64,000 nucleotides of DNA from Brevibacterium permense (GCF_013280495.1 NZ_JABSSX010000003.1:371691-435690); one strand, 5' to 3'. Shown: positions 33,705 to 43,437, counted from the first letter of the stretch. Notes: generated from the letters alone by a model not told the origin. A program made the numbers and translations.

Positions 33705-34931
33705 CTAATGGACACTGGACCGTTCTCGGTGAGATTTGTCGTTTGTCGACAATACGCCGTCCTCGGACAGTCGCCCATACACCAAGGCGATGTGGATGAC
33801 GAAAGCATCACGCGAGGTCGTCGGATCGAGCCCGATGGCGTCGGTGATCTTCCGCAGTCGGTAGCGCACAGTATTCGGGTGCACGGACAGTGCCTTGGCC
33901 GTGGCTTCGAGCGAGGACCCGAATTCGACATAGGCGCTCACGGTCTTCAGCAGTTGACCCGTTCCCGAGGTCAGCGGTTCGTAATAGCGTTCGATGAGTT
34001 CGGTCAAGGCGATCTGGTCCCCGGACAGAGCGCGCTCGGGCAGCAGATCATCGGCTTTGACCGGGCGCGGGGAGTCGGGGCGGGCGGTCGCCGCCTTGAG
34101 TGCGCGGATCGCCGCCTTCGCCGAGGTGGCCGCTTCGGCAAGCCCCGGCACTGCCGGTCCGACGATGACTTCGGAGGGCCCGAAACAGTCCGAGAGATCC
34201 TCGACGGCATCGTCGAGTTCCGTCACTCCGCCGAGGACGATGAGCAGCCGGTTGTCGTGGATTCCGACGAGCGCATCATCGGCCCACCGGCTGGCCCTGC
34301 GGCGGATGCCGTCCAACCCCTTCTTCGCCGAGCGCTGTGGGGCGCGGCCGACGATGACGCACACGGGCCCCTCGGACTGCCAGCCGAAGGCGGCAGTACG
34401 GCTTGCGAGCTCGTCCACGGAATCTCCGCGGACGAGGGCGTCGACGACCATCGCCTCGAGCCTCGCGTCCCAGCTGCCTCGAGCCTCGGCGGCCCGGGCA
34501 TAGACGTCGGCGGCGGCGAACGCGATCTCACGGGAGTAGACGAGCACGGCCTCGCGCAGCGCCGGCTGCTCGACGGGGCGAGCGATGTCCGGGACGCGCT
34601 CCTCGACGACCTCGACGACGATCTTGAGCAGCTGGAGGGTCTGCTGCAGGCTGATGGCGCGGATGAGGTCGCGTGGTGCTGTCTTGAAGATGTCGGAGAC
34701 CACACGCAGATTCGTATCGGGCTTGCGGTACCAATCGACGAATGAGGAGATCCCCGATTGGGCAAGCAGTCCCACCCAGGAACGATCGGACGACGACATC
34801 GATCGGTACCAGGGCAGCTGAGCTTCCAGCCGCTGCAGAGTCACCGAGGACAGGACGCCCACCCCGGCACGCAGTCGGCGAGCGGTTTCGGCGCGACGGC
34901 GCAGGGTCTCGGCATCAGACATCATGAGCAC
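33705..34931 (-). CDS. fasR: PucR/CdaR-type regulator, FasR-like
   Basis: A protein of about 408 residues. The C-terminal 60 residues hold the HTH of the PucR/CdaR group (LEATAKALSVHPNTVRYRLRKI). The middle has a degenerate GGDEF-like fold common in this family; the N-terminal part is helical. In Streptomyces and Mycobacterium the FasR regulator sits in this position between aceE and fabD and activates fatty acid synthesis genes. ATG could be any of three close codons at the start. Confidence 0.88.
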   Translation of the reverse strand: MLMMSDAETLRRRAETARRLRAGVGVLSSVTLQRLEAQLPWYRSMSSSDRSWVGLLAQSGISSFVDWYRKPDTNLRVVSDIFKTAPRDLIRAISLQQTLQLLKIVVEVVEERVPDIARPVEQPALREAVLVYSREIAFAAADVYARAAEARGSWDARLEAMVVDALVRGDSVDELASRTAAFGWQSEGPVCVIVGRAPQRSAKKGLDGIRRRASRWADDALVGIHDNRLLIVLGGVTELDDAVEDLSDCFGPSEVIVGPAVPGLAEAATSAKAAIRALKAATARPDSPRPVKADDLLPERALSGDQIALTELIERYYEPLTSGTGQLLKTVSAYVEFGSSLEATAKALSVHPNTVRYRLRKITDAIGLDPTTSRDAFVIHIALVYGRLSEDGVLSTNDKSHRERSSVH

Positions 34932-34994
34932 GAGTTTAGATGAATCAGAACAATCCGGTTGTCAGCGACATACAAAGAGTCGAAAAAGGTGACA

Positions 34995-35029
34995 AATATG
35001 GCCGAAGTCTTGGAGACTCCGGCCATATT
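34995..35029 (-). terminator. Terminator after aceE
   Basis: AATATGGCCG pairs with CGGCCATATT, and an inner AGTCT/AGACT stem closes a 3-base loop, giving one long hairpin 22 bp after the aceE stop. Confidence 0.75.
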
Positions 35030-35051
35030 CGCCTTCAGCGTGCGGGCGAGG

Positions 35052-37814
35052 TCAGGCGCCTGCCCCCTCGGTAGAACCCGAGCTGCCGGCACGGACATCG
35101 TTGAGCTGGTACTTCTCAGCCGCCTCGGCGGCCTTGTCGATCGAGATCTTCCCAGTATCGGCCAGAGAGATGAGCGCCTGCGTGACCACGGACGGACCAT
35201 CGACGAGGTAATAGCGACGTGCCGCCGGACGGGTGTCCGAGATTCCGTATCCGTCGGTTCCCAAAGAGGTGAAGTGGCTGGGCACGTATTGACGGATCTG
35301 ATCGGGAACTGCGCGCATATAATCCGAGGTCGCGATGACCGGGCCCTCCGTCTCGGCCATCTTCTCGGTGACATACGGAGTCCGCGGTTCGGATTCGGGG
35401 TTCTTCAGACGCTCGTTCTCAGCGTCGAGTCCGTCACGGCGCAGCTCTGTCCACGAAGTCACCGACCAGACATCGGCCGAGACGCCCCAGTCCTGATCGA
35501 GCAGCTCCTGTGCTTCGAGCACCCACGGCACACCGACGCCGGAGGCCATCAGCTGAACCTTCGGGCCGCCATTGTCGGGACCCTTCTTCAGCAGGTAGAG
35601 GCCCTTGATCACGCCCTCGACGTCGAGATCTTCCGGTTCGGCCGGCTGGACCATCGGCTCGTTGTACATCGTGATGTAGTAGAGCACGTCGGAGTCCCGC
35701 TCATCGGCAGGATCGTACATCCGGTGGATGCCGTCCTTGACGATATGCGCGATCTCATAGCTGAAGGCCGGGTCATAGGAGACCACCGACGGGTAGGTCG
35801 AGGCCAGCACGTGCGAATGTCCGTCGCCGTGCTGCAGGCCCTCGGCCACCAGAGTGGTGCGCCCCGCGGTGGCGCCGAGGACGAAGCCGCGAGCCATCTG
35901 ATCTCCGGCGGCCCAGAAGAAGTCACCGGTGCGCTGGAACCCGAACATGGAGTAGAAGATGTAGAACGGGATCATCGGTTCGCCGTGCGTGGCGTACGAG
36001 GTGCCGACCGCGGTCAGCGCCGCGGTCGCTCCAGCCTCGTTGATGCCGACGTGGAGCAGTTGACCGTCCGTAGCCTCCTTGTAGGCCAGGAACAGGTCAC
36101 GGTCGACGGAGATGTAGTTCTGCCCGTGGGGATTGTAGATCTTCGCCGTCGGGAAGAACGAGTCCATGCCGAAGGTGCGAGCCTCATCGGGGATGATCGG
36201 CACGATCCGGTGACCGAAATCCTTCTCCCGCATGAGGTCCTTGAGCACGCGCACGAAGCCCATCGTGGTGGCGATCTCCTGTTTGCCTGATCCACGACGA
36301 CCGGCCTGGTAGGCCTTGTCCGAGGGCATCTTGAGATCGATATGGGTCGATCGACGCTCGGGAGAGTAGCCGCCGAGCTCCGCGCGGCGCTCCTGCATGT
36401 ACTTGATCTCGGGTGCGTCGACGCCCGGGTGGTAGTACGGAGGCAGCTTCGGGTTGTCTTCGAGTTCCTTGTCCGAGATCGGGATCTGGAAGTGGTCGCG
36501 GGCGAGCTTGAGATCGTCGACCGTGAGCTTCTTCATCTGGTGCGTGGCGTTGCGGGCCTCGAAGTGCGGTCCGAGGGAGTAGCCCTTGACCGTCTTGACG
36601 AGGATGACGGTGGGCTGTCCGGTGTGCTCCATCGCGGCCTTGTAGGCGGCGAAGACCTTTCGGTAGTCGTGGCCGCCGCGCTTGAGGTTCCAGATCTGCT
36701 CGTCGCTGTAGTCCTCGACCATCGCCTTCGTCCGCGGGTCGCGGCCGAAGAAGTTGTCGCGCACGAACCCGCCGGACTCACCCTTGTAGGTCTGGTAGTC
36801 GCCGTCGGGGGTGGTGTTCATGAGGTTGACGAGTGCGCCGTCGCGGTCCTTGGCCAGCAGCGCGTCCCATTCGCGTCCCCAGACGACCTTGATGACGTTC
36901 CAGCCGGCACCGCGGAAGTAGGACTCGAGCTCCTGCATGATCTTGCCGTTGCCGCGGACGGGTCCGTCGAGACGCTGCAGGTTGCAGTTGATGACGAAAT
37001 TGAGGTTGTCGAGCTCTTCGAAGGCAGCGACGTGGAGCATGCCGCGGCTCTCCGGCTCGTCGAGCTCGCCGTCACCGAGGAAGGCCCAGGTCTGCTGCTG
37101 GGAGGTGTCCTTGATCCCACGATTGTGCAGGTATTTGTCGAATTGTGCCTGTGCGATCGCATTCATCGGGCCCAGACCCATGGACACCGTCGGATGCTCC
37201 CAGAAGTCGGGCAGCTGGTGTGGGTGGGGGTAGGACGGCAGTCCCTGCGGCTTGCCGTCGATGAAGTGCGACTGCTGCTGACGGAAGCCGTCGAGCTGTT
37301 CTGCGCTCATCCGGCCCTCGAGGTAGGCGCGCGCATACATGCCGGGGGAGGCGTGGCCCTGATAGAAGATGTGGTCGCCGCCGCCTGGATGGTCCTTGCC
37401 GCGGAAGAAGTGGTTGAGACCGACCTCGTAGAGGGTCGCCGAGGAGGCGTAGGTGGAGATGTGCCCGCCGACCTCGACGCCGGGACGCTGGGCCCGGTGG
37501 ACGAGCATGGCGGCATTCCAGCGGTTCCAGCGACGGTAGCGGCGTTCGACCTCTTCATCTCCGGGGAACCAGGGTTCGTTCTCCGGACCGATGGTGTTGA
37601 CGTAGTCGGTGGCAGTGAGGCTGGGCACGCCGATCTGCTTCTGGCGAGAGCGCTCGAGCATGCGCAGCATGACATAGCGTGCTCGAGTCCGACCGCCCTC
37701 GTCGATGAGGCCATCGAGGGAGGCCAGCCATTCAGCGGTCTCCTCCGGGTCGATGTCGGGCACCTGGCTGGGCAGCCCGTTGAGGATGGGCCCGCCCTGA
37801 TTCCGATTGTCCAC
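35052..37814 (-). CDS. aceE: Pyruvate dehydrogenase E1 component (homodimeric)
   Basis: A 920-residue thiamine diphosphate enzyme that decarboxylates pyruvate and passes the acetyl group to the E2 lipoyl domain. The thiamine-binding GDGELDEPE motif lies near residue 240, and [17 protein letters not shown] is typical of AceE. The start is GTG. It is divergent from the DUF3052 gene, and the same arrangement with an AhpE-like gene occurs in mycobacteria. E2 and E3 are not in this window. Confidence 0.95.
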   Translation of the reverse strand: MDNRNQGGPILNGLPSQVPDIDPEETAEWLASLDGLIDEGGRTRARYVMLRMLERSRQKQIGVPSLTATDYVNTIGPENEPWFPGDEEVERRYRRWNRWNAAMLVHRAQRPGVEVGGHISTYASSATLYEVGLNHFFRGKDHPGGGDHIFYQGHASPGMYARAYLEGRMSAEQLDGFRQQQSHFIDGKPQGLPSYPHPHQLPDFWEHPTVSMGLGPMNAIAQAQFDKYLHNRGIKDTSQQQTWAFLGDGELDEPESRGMLHVAAFEELDNLNFVINCNLQRLDGPVRGNGKIMQELESYFRGAGWNVIKVVWGREWDALLAKDRDGALVNLMNTTPDGDYQTYKGESGGFVRDNFFGRDPRTKAMVEDYSDEQIWNLKRGGHDYRKVFAAYKAAMEHTGQPTVILVKTVKGYSLGPHFEARNATHQMKKLTVDDLKLARDHFQIPISDKELEDNPKLPPYYHPGVDAPEIKYMQERRAELGGYSPERRSTHIDLKMPSDKAYQAGRRGSGKQEIATTMGFVRVLKDLMREKDFGHRIVPIIPDEARTFGMDSFFPTAKIYNPHGQNYISVDRDLFLAYKEATDGQLLHVGINEAGATAALTAVGTSYATHGEPMIPFYIFYSMFGFQRTGDFFWAAGDQMARGFVLGATAGRTTLVAEGLQHGDGHSHVLASTYPSVVSYDPAFSYEIAHIVKDGIHRMYDPADERDSDVLYYITMYNEPMVQPAEPEDLDVEGVIKGLYLLKKGPDNGGPKVQLMASGVGVPWVLEAQELLDQDWGVSADVWSVTSWTELRRDGLDAENERLKNPESEPRTPYVTEKMAETEGPVIATSDYMRAVPDQIRQYVPSHFTSLGTDGYGISDTRPAARRYYLVDGPSVVTQALISLADTGKISIDKAAEAAEKYQLNDVRAGSSGSTEGAGA

Positions 37815-37945
37815 GATGTGGTCCTCTCTTCAGCTCCACGATCTTCTTTGGTGTAGAGATCATGACCATCGGATGGTGTGTGCTCCGCAGGTTGTCTGAG
37901 CCCAGAGGCCACCCGATCTACTTGTCAGCCTAGTACTCCCAGCCG

Positions 37946-37967
37946 AACTTCGCGCTCTCGCGAAGTT
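37946..37967. promoter_or_regulatory. Inverted repeat in the aceE / DUF3052 divergent region
   Basis: AACTTCGCG and CGCGAAGTT with a 4-base centre lie about midway in the 293-bp gap, roughly 130-140 bp from both start codons. The symmetry and place suit an operator for a regulator of aceE. I see no other feature in the gap. Confidence 0.4.
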
Positions 37968-38107
37968 GTGATCTCTCTGACGCATCTGCACACTGTGCTG
38001 ACAGGCTCACAGTCGGGTGTGCTGATTGAGTGCCGTTTGAGTGCGCGTGCCGCGCGCGGGCGCGCCGATATTTGCACCTTGACCACTCTTGGCGGAAGAA
38101 TACAGGC

Positions 38108-38551
38108 ATGAGCAACTCCGCTTCTGAAAGGACATCCTCCACTTCGACCCTCGCAAACGAGCTGGGACACAACCTCGGCTTGAAAAAGGGCGACTATGTG
38201 CAAGAGGTCGGCTATGACGACGACGTCGATCAGGCACTCTGCGAGGCGATCGAGAACATCATCGGAGACAAGATCGCCGATGGCGAAGAGGATGACGTCT
38301 ACGACGTGATCCTCATGTGGTGGCGGTCGGACGACGACGACCTCGTCGACGGTCTCGTCGACGCCCAGACCACACTGAAGGAGGGCGGAGTCGTGTGGCT
38401 GCTCAGCCCGAAGGCGAACCGTCCGGGACACATCAGCCCCGCCGACATCTCCGAAGCGGCTCCCACCGCCGGAATGCACGTGACCTCCACGGTCAGCGCC
38501 GCCGACGATTGGGCCGGATTCCGGCTCGTGGGCAAGAAGAACTATTCATGA
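38108..38551 (+). CDS. DUF3052 family protein
   Basis: A 147-residue acidic protein of an actinobacterial family with unknown function. Signatures include ANELGHNLGLKKGDYVQEVGYDDD and the acidic run DGEEDDVYDVILMWW, then VWLLSPKANRPGHISPADI. ATG was chosen because the family starts near it; the upstream part of the frame is poorly coding. It overlaps the AhpE-like gene by ATGA. The same pair next to aceE is seen in mycobacteria. Confidence 0.85.
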   Translation: MSNSASERTSSTSTLANELGHNLGLKKGDYVQEVGYDDDVDQALCEAIENIIGDKIADGEEDDVYDVILMWWRSDDDDLVDGLVDAQTTLKEGGVVWLLSPKANRPGHISPADISEAAPTAGMHVTSTVSAADDWAGFRLVGKKNYS

Positions 38552-39015
38552 TCCTGCGGCCCGGTGATCGGGCCCCGGATCTCACCCTTCCCGATCACCT
38601 CGGATCGGTCATCACCCTCACCGAGGCGGCTCCACTTACCGCTCGTGTGCTCGCATTCGTTCCGTTCGCCTTCTCTCCGATCTGCGGAGACGAACTCGCC
38701 GCTCTCGAACAGTGGCAGGAACGGATGCGAAAGGGCTCCCATGCCGTCGACATCGTGGTTGTCTCAACCGACTCCAAGTACACTTTGGCAGCGTGGGCCC
38801 GGCAGACGAGGGTCGACGTCACTCTTGCATCGGACTTCTGGCCCCACGGTGAGGCGGCTCGCGCGTTCGGCGTCTTCGACGAGGTCCACGGTGTCGCCGA
38901 ACGAGGAGTCTTCGTTCTCTCACCTGCGGGTACGATCGTGAGTGGCAGGCATGTCGCCCGCACCGAGACTCGGGACTTCTCCGAGGATTTCGCCACGGCG
39001 CTTTCCAGCCTCTGA
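38548..39015 (+). CDS. ahpE: AhpE-like peroxiredoxin
   Basis: A 155-residue thioredoxin-fold peroxidase. The peroxidatic cysteine lies in FAFSPICGDELAAL, the equivalent of FSPxCT in other peroxiredoxins; threonine is replaced by glycine. No resolving cysteine is seen, which fits the one-cysteine AhpE type, reduced by mycothiol or mycoredoxin. ATGA overlap with the DUF3052 gene. Confidence 0.85.
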   Translation: MILRPGDRAPDLTLPDHLGSVITLTEAAPLTARVLAFVPFAFSPICGDELAALEQWQERMRKGSHAVDIVVVSTDSKYTLAAWARQTRVDVTLASDFWPHGEAARAFGVFDEVHGVAERGVFVLSPAGTIVSGRHVARTETRDFSEDFATALSSL

Positions 39016-39079
39016 GAATCGAGCCCCCGCCGAAGAACCGATCGACGGCACCTTCGGCGCCTGTTGAGGAGGACACCTT

Positions 39080-39484
39080 ATGGCTACGCTGTTCACGAAG
39101 ATCATCAACGGAGAGATCCCCGGCACCTTCGTCCATCAGGATGACAAGTGCGTCGCATTCCTCGATGTCGCTCCGATGACCGAGGGTCATGTGATGATCG
39201 TCCCGCGCGACGAGATCTCCCACTGGATTGACGCCGACGCAGAGCTTCTCGCCCACCTCACCGCAGTGGCGAAGAGGATCGGAGAAGCCCAGAAAGCGGC
39301 CTTCGACTGCGAGCGTATCGGCCTCCTCATAGTCGGCTACGAAGTGCCCCACATGCACATCCACGTCCTGCCGACGAACTCCATGGATGACTTCGACATC
39401 TCCGACCGTGCTCCGATGCAGACACCGGAGCAGCTGGAGGCGCCCGCCGAGAAGATTCGGCAGGCGCTCTCCGAACTGTCCTGA
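39080..39484 (+). CDS. HIT-family nucleotide hydrolase/transferase
   Basis: A 134-residue protein with the histidine triad HMHIHV near residue 95 and the N-terminal strand FTKIINGEIPGTFVHQDDKCVAF. HIT enzymes split nucleoside phosphoramidates or related AMP conjugates. A GGAGGA site precedes the ATG. The substrate is not predictable. Confidence 0.9.
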   Translation: MATLFTKIINGEIPGTFVHQDDKCVAFLDVAPMTEGHVMIVPRDEISHWIDADAELLAHLTAVAKRIGEAQKAAFDCERIGLLIVGYEVPHMHIHVLPTNSMDDFDISDRAPMQTPEQLEAPAEKIRQALSELS

Positions 39485-39499
39485 TCCGGTGCTGCCGGC

Positions 39500-39929
39500 T
39501 CAGATCGACTCAGAGGCCTTTGGCCTCGAGGTAGTGGTCGAGTGATCATCTGCGGGCGTGCCCGGAACTGCTCGCAGCCATTCGATATGGCGTCGGGCGA
39601 GGTCCTGGCAGCGGTCCGATTCGGGACGCGCCCCCGCCTCGGCGGCGGCGATCCAGTCCTCGGAGAGGGTGGAAACGAGGGCTTTCCACTCCTTCTTCCC
39701 CTCAGGCGATCGGCTGGACCACCATTCATCTCCTCGTCGGTAGGCGTCGGCTCCCCAGCTCCTTGAGCAGCAGGATGCGCTGGAGGCGCACCAGGGCTGC
39801 TTCGTCGTAGCAGCGATAGCCGCTGGCGGCGCTGGAGGTCGGAGGCAGCACACCGATGGCGTCATAATGACGCAGGGCTCGGCTCGTCGTTCCCGTCAGC
39901 CGTGCGGCTTCCTGAATGGACCAGTCCAT
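39500..39929 (-). pseudogene. Decayed MerR-family TipA-like regulator with internal deletion
   Basis: The 5' part is a clear MerR helix-turn-helix (SIQEAARLTGTTSRALRHYDAIG, then GYRCYDEAALVRLQRI) up to LLLKELG. The frame then runs into a short unrelated tail. In the next frame the text resumes as WGADAYRRGDEWW... and continues as a TipAS-like drug-binding domain to HIEWLRAVPGTPADD. The dimerisation region and the first TipAS helices are missing, about 100 residues, and the C-terminus is also broken. It cannot make the normal regulator. Confidence 0.8.
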
Positions 39930-40000
39930 GCCTGACAGCTTAGAAGTTGACGCTGCGTCAAAGTCAAGAGTCGGTTGAGACGTTCGACGGGTGAGCGGTG

Positions 40001-41182
40001 TCAGGCCGCTTCGCGAATCGCGTCCAGCGCCGTGAACAGGTCGCGGGCGAGGTCGTCGACATGTTCGAGCCCGACCGAGAGGCGGACGAGGCCGTCTCCG
40101 GGCTTCGCCGTCGCGGCTACGGGCCGGTGTGTGAGCGAGGCCGGATGCTGGACGAGGGTATCGGTGCCGCCGAGCGAGACCGCGTGCACGATGAGGTCGC
40201 AGTGTTCGACGAAGGTGCGGGCCGCTTCGAATCCACCGGCGAGTTCGATGGCGATCATCGCCCCTCCGCCGCGCATCTGCGAACCGACCAAGCCTCGCGG
40301 ATCGGACCCGGCGAGACCGGGGTAGTGGACCTGGCCGACCTCGGGGCGCGTCTGAAGACGACGAGCGAGCTCACCTGCGGTGGCCTGAGCTGCGCGCATC
40401 CGCACGGCCAGCGTCCGCAGCCCGCGATGGAGGAGATAGGCGCCCATCGGGTGCAGGAGGGCCCCTGTGATGGCGCGGACCCGGCGCAGACGCATGGTCC
40501 ATTCGGTGTTCGTCGCGATGATTCCGCCCATGGCGTCGCCGTGACCGCCGAGGTATTTCGTGGCGCTGTGGAGAACGAGCGCGGCCCCGTGGTCGATCGG
40601 CCGTTGGAGCACCGGGGTGCAGAAGGTGTTGTCGACCAGCACCGGCACATCTCCCGCTGCGGTGACGACCGAGCCGATGTCGACGAGGTCGAGGCTGGGG
40701 TTCGCCGGTGTCTCGACGATGACGAGCCCGGTGTCGTCACGAATCGCCTCGGCGATCTGGTCCTCCTCCACCCAGGTCACCGACGTGCCGAGAAGGCCTG
40801 ACTCGAGCAGGTGGTCACTGCCGCCGTAGAGGGGACGGACGGCGACGATATGGGGAGTTCCGGCTTCGACTGCAGCGAGGAGTGCGGCGGACAAGGCGGC
40901 CATTCCCGTGGCGAAGGCGACAGCAGATTCGGCGTTCTCCAATTCGGCGAGCGCGGATTCGAACCGCGCCACACCGGGCTGCCACAGACGTTGGTAGACG
41001 GGGGAGTCCCCTTCTTTCAGAGGATGTCCGCCGGCGAGGCTCTCATAGGAATCTCCTCCCGTGCGGACGTCGTTGACCGGGTTGGTGGTGGAGAGGTCGA
41101 TGGCGGGGACGTGGACGCCTGCGGCCGCGAGACCGTCCATTCCGCCGTGAACCATACGGGTCTCAGGGTGCATAGAAGTCAT
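40001..41182 (-). CDS. Cys/Met metabolism PLP enzyme, probable methionine/cystathionine gamma-lyase
   Basis: A 393-residue PLP-dependent enzyme of the cystathionine gamma-lyase group. The PLP lysine lies in HSATKYLGGHGDAMGG, the substrate loop in SPVYQRLWQPGVARFE (family: YSR), and VDNTFCTPVLQRP precedes the lysine. In Brevibacterium a methionine gamma-lyase makes methanethiol; a divergent Lrp-type gene as here would suit such an amino acid catabolic enzyme. The YSR tyrosine position reads Tyr-Gln-Arg, so side-chain specificity may differ. Start ATG at MTSMHPETR; the second ATG is possible. Confidence 0.82.
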   Translation of the reverse strand: MTSMHPETRMVHGGMDGLAAAGVHVPAIDLSTTNPVNDVRTGGDSYESLAGGHPLKEGDSPVYQRLWQPGVARFESALAELENAESAVAFATGMAALSAALLAAVEAGTPHIVAVRPLYGGSDHLLESGLLGTSVTWVEEDQIAEAIRDDTGLVIVETPANPSLDLVDIGSVVTAAGDVPVLVDNTFCTPVLQRPIDHGAALVLHSATKYLGGHGDAMGGIIATNTEWTMRLRRVRAITGALLHPMGAYLLHRGLRTLAVRMRAAQATAGELARRLQTRPEVGQVHYPGLAGSDPRGLVGSQMRGGGAMIAIELAGGFEAARTFVEHCDLIVHAVSLGGTDTLVQHPASLTHRPVAATAKPGDGLVRLSVGLEHVDDLARDLFTALDAIREAA

Positions 41183-41291
41183 AAGCGCATTCAATACACT
41201 TCTCCCGGTCTGTGCAATGAACGCGCAATATCCTCCAAGTATTCGGCCGTTTCGGCAATAGTCTGCGATCAGATATGGGAGACTGTGACTC

Positions 41292-41768
41292 ATGTCGCAG
41301 AACGTCTCACTCGATGACACCGATCTTCGCCTTCTGCAGGAGCTCAACGCTGATGCGCGGGCCTCAGGTGCGGTCTTGGCTGCAGCCGTCGGGATCTCCG
41401 AATCGACGGTCTCCCTGCGTCTCAAGAGACTGAAGTCGCTCGGCGTCATCCGCGGCTTCCATATCGACGTCGATCCGACTGCGCTCGGGGTCGGACTGCA
41501 GGCGCTCGTGTCGATCCGGCTGGCCAAACACGATCGGGCCGAAATCGACGCATTCACGACGGCTGCGCCGAAGTTCCCGGGGGTGGTGCGGATGTACCAC
41601 ATGGCCGGAGCCGATGACTACCTGCTGCATATCGTCGCCACTGACACCGCTGCGGTGCAGTCCTTCGTCCTCGACTACCTCACCCGATACCCCGCTGTCG
41701 CACATACGCGCACGAACCTCATCTATCGGGTCGAAGACGGTTCTGCTTGGATTCCTTCGGAGGCCTGA
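41292..41768 (+). CDS. Lrp/AsnC family regulator
   Basis: A 158-residue regulator. Residues 5-55 form the HTH (LDDTDLRLLQELNADARASG...GISESTVSLRLKRL); residues about 70-145 form the RAM/AsnC ligand domain ending in RTNLIYRVE. It is divergent from the gamma-lyase gene with 109 bp between starts, so it probably controls that gene in response to an amino acid such as methionine or leucine. Confidence 0.9.
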   Translation: MSQNVSLDDTDLRLLQELNADARASGAVLAAAVGISESTVSLRLKRLKSLGVIRGFHIDVDPTALGVGLQALVSIRLAKHDRAEIDAFTTAAPKFPGVVRMYHMAGADDYLLHIVATDTAAVQSFVLDYLTRYPAVAHTRTNLIYRVEDGSAWIPSEA

Positions 41769-41785
41769 ACTTCCATACTGGCTTC

Positions 41786-42214
41786 ATGGCAGAGTGCAAG
41801 ACCCAGCCGACCGATGCCGATGTCACCGCATACCTCGATTCGGTGACTCCAGAGAAGCGTCGCGAGGACGGGATCGCTCTCGATGCGATCTTCCGAGACG
41901 TCACCGGTGAGGATCCTGTGATGTGGGGACCCTCGATCGTCGGCTACGGTCGGTCCCACTATCGGTCGCCCGTGAACCCGCGCAACCACGGTGAGTGGCC
42001 GGCCACGGGATTCTCCCCGCGCAAGAGCCAACTCTCGCTGTACGGACTCAAGGACCTTCCCGAAGGAGCAAAGCTGCTCCCGCAGCTCGGAAAATACACC
42101 GAGGGGGCCGGTTGCGTCTACGTGCGTCGTCTGGAGCACATCGCCGAGGCGGTGCTGCGCAGGCTCATCGCGATCGCCGATGCCCGTCCGGATGATCCGG
42201 AGCCGGGAAGCTGA
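41786..42214 (+). CDS. DUF1801 domain protein
   Basis: A 142-residue protein of the YdhG/DUF1801 type. The core reads TPEKRREDGIALDAIFRDVTGEDPVMWGPSIVGYG, then FSPRKSQLSLYGL. The family has no known enzymatic role. The ATG at MAECKTQP gives the usual length. It closely follows the Lrp gene. Confidence 0.82.
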   Translation: MAECKTQPTDADVTAYLDSVTPEKRREDGIALDAIFRDVTGEDPVMWGPSIVGYGRSHYRSPVNPRNHGEWPATGFSPRKSQLSLYGLKDLPEGAKLLPQLGKYTEGAGCVYVRRLEHIAEAVLRRLIAIADARPDDPEPGS

Positions 42215-42242
42215 TCACCGATCCGGGTGTCCAGCCCATTCA

Positions 42243-42833
42243 TCAGCTGCGAGCCGTGATACTCAGCCCCTGTTTGCGCTGATGGACCGAGAAGTACTGC
42301 AGTCCCGCCTCGGAGTCGGCCAGGAAGCGACGGCGGGAGCGACGGGGCAGCCACACGATCTGGCCGGGGGACAGGTCGATCGTCCCGGTTTCAGTCTCAA
42401 GGGTGCCCCCTCCGGCGAGGACGTGGATGAGGACGTCGAGAGACGGGCCGGTGTGTTCGCGGATCTCGCCACCCGGAGCGAGCGCGATGACATTCGCATC
42501 GAGGTCACGGTGCTGCGTCGGCAGCTGCCAGACGGACCCGGAATCCTCGACAGTCTCGCTGAGTTCGGCGACGTTGAGGACGACGCGAGGCGCAGGGGTG
42601 AACGCACGGCGGACGATGCGCACCCGGACCTCATCCTCGGTGCCCTCCAGGGGCTCCCATCCGACCGACTCGGCGAACTCGCGTGCCAACTCCGCACGCA
42701 GACCCTCGGGCGGGTGGTCATTGATGAGGATCAGGCCTGTGCCGACTTCGAGATCTTCATAAGCTTTGATGATGAGGGGATGTCTCTCCGGCTTCGGTAT
42801 GGTCCGGACGTCGATGACGGGTTCGTCTGCCAC
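42243..42833 (-). CDS. DUF2249 plus cupin domain protein
   Basis: A 196-residue protein. Residues 1-75 contain a DUF2249 fold (VIDVRTIPKPERHPLIIKAYEDL ending in the VGWEPLE stretch), a Trp-containing small domain. Residues about 95-190 are a cupin with GGEIREHTGPSLDVLIHVLAGGG and LSPGQIVWLPRRSRR. A role in metal or sulfur metabolism is possible but not shown. GTG was chosen because AGAGGA lies 7 bases upstream. Confidence 0.75.
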   Translation of the reverse strand: MADEPVIDVRTIPKPERHPLIIKAYEDLEVGTGLILINDHPPEGLRAELAREFAESVGWEPLEGTEDEVRVRIVRRAFTPAPRVVLNVAELSETVEDSGSVWQLPTQHRDLDANVIALAPGGEIREHTGPSLDVLIHVLAGGGTLETETGTIDLSPGQIVWLPRRSRRRFLADSEAGLQYFSVHQRKQGLSITARS

Positions 42834-42955
42834 AGCATGTCCTCTCACTTGCTTCTCTGATTCCTCTTCGAAGCTATCACCACAGATCGAAAACGAGGCT
42901 ACCCTGAGGCGAGGAGCAAGCATCAGGACTGCAGGCAACTCAGGAGGAGCTTACG

Positions 42956-43303
42956 ATGACCAATCAGGTGTCCGCACAGAATCTGGAGACCCTCAGCGCA
43001 GAGCTGTTGGAGAAGGCGCGAGGGGCACGCGGCGGAAGGGCCGCCAAGGGTGTTTTCGCCGGAACCTATCTCCGGCAGGCCCTGCTGACTCTGCGAGCGG
43101 GTGCAGAACTCGCAGAACATGATGCTCCACCGGAAGCGACGTTGCACATCGTCACGGGCCAGGTGCGGATGGTGACTGCCGACGAATCGTGGGAACTGGG
43201 TGCGGGAGAACTCATCGCTATTCCCCCGCAGAAGCACTCGGTGGAGGCGTTGACCGATGCGGCGTTCCTGCTCACGATCCGCACAGAGATCGACAGGGGG
43301 TGA
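42956..43303 (+). CDS. Small cupin protein
   Basis: A 115-residue single cupin. The metal-binding strand appears as LAEHDAPPEATLHIVTGQVRMV (first cupin motif, with His and Glu), then GAGELIAIPPQKHSVEAL (second motif with His). An AGGAGG site precedes the ATG. It is divergent from the DUF2249/cupin gene. Substrate unknown. Confidence 0.82.
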   Translation: MTNQVSAQNLETLSAELLEKARGARGGRAAKGVFAGTYLRQALLTLRAGAELAEHDAPPEATLHIVTGQVRMVTADESWELGAGELIAIPPQKHSVEALTDAAFLLTIRTEIDRG

Positions 43304-43404
43304 TCGACCCCGTGGTCGCCTCGGCGAGTTTCGGGGCGGCGGGCTCGGACCTGCGTGGATCGGACCTGCCGATCTGGGCTGGTGAGTTGGGTCGGAACAC
43401 GGAA

Positions 43405-43432
43405 AAGGCACCCCATGAACATGGGATGCCTT
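43405..43432 (-). terminator. Terminator of tRNA-Val
   Basis: On the minus strand AAGGCATCCCAT and ATGGGGTGCCTT pair with one mismatch around GTTC, then TTTTCC follows, six bases after the tRNA end. Confidence 0.8.
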
Positions 43433-43437
43433 GACGG

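Noticed and set aside
32703..34745. Plus-strand open frame of 680 codons opposite fabD and fasR
   Set aside because: Overlaps two clear genes completely, low-complexity Ser/Ala/Thr then Gly/Asp-rich product, no start signal.
36342..37856. Plus-strand open frame of 504 codons opposite aceE
   Set aside because: Antisense shadow of aceE; Val/Leu/Gly/Asp-rich, no motif.
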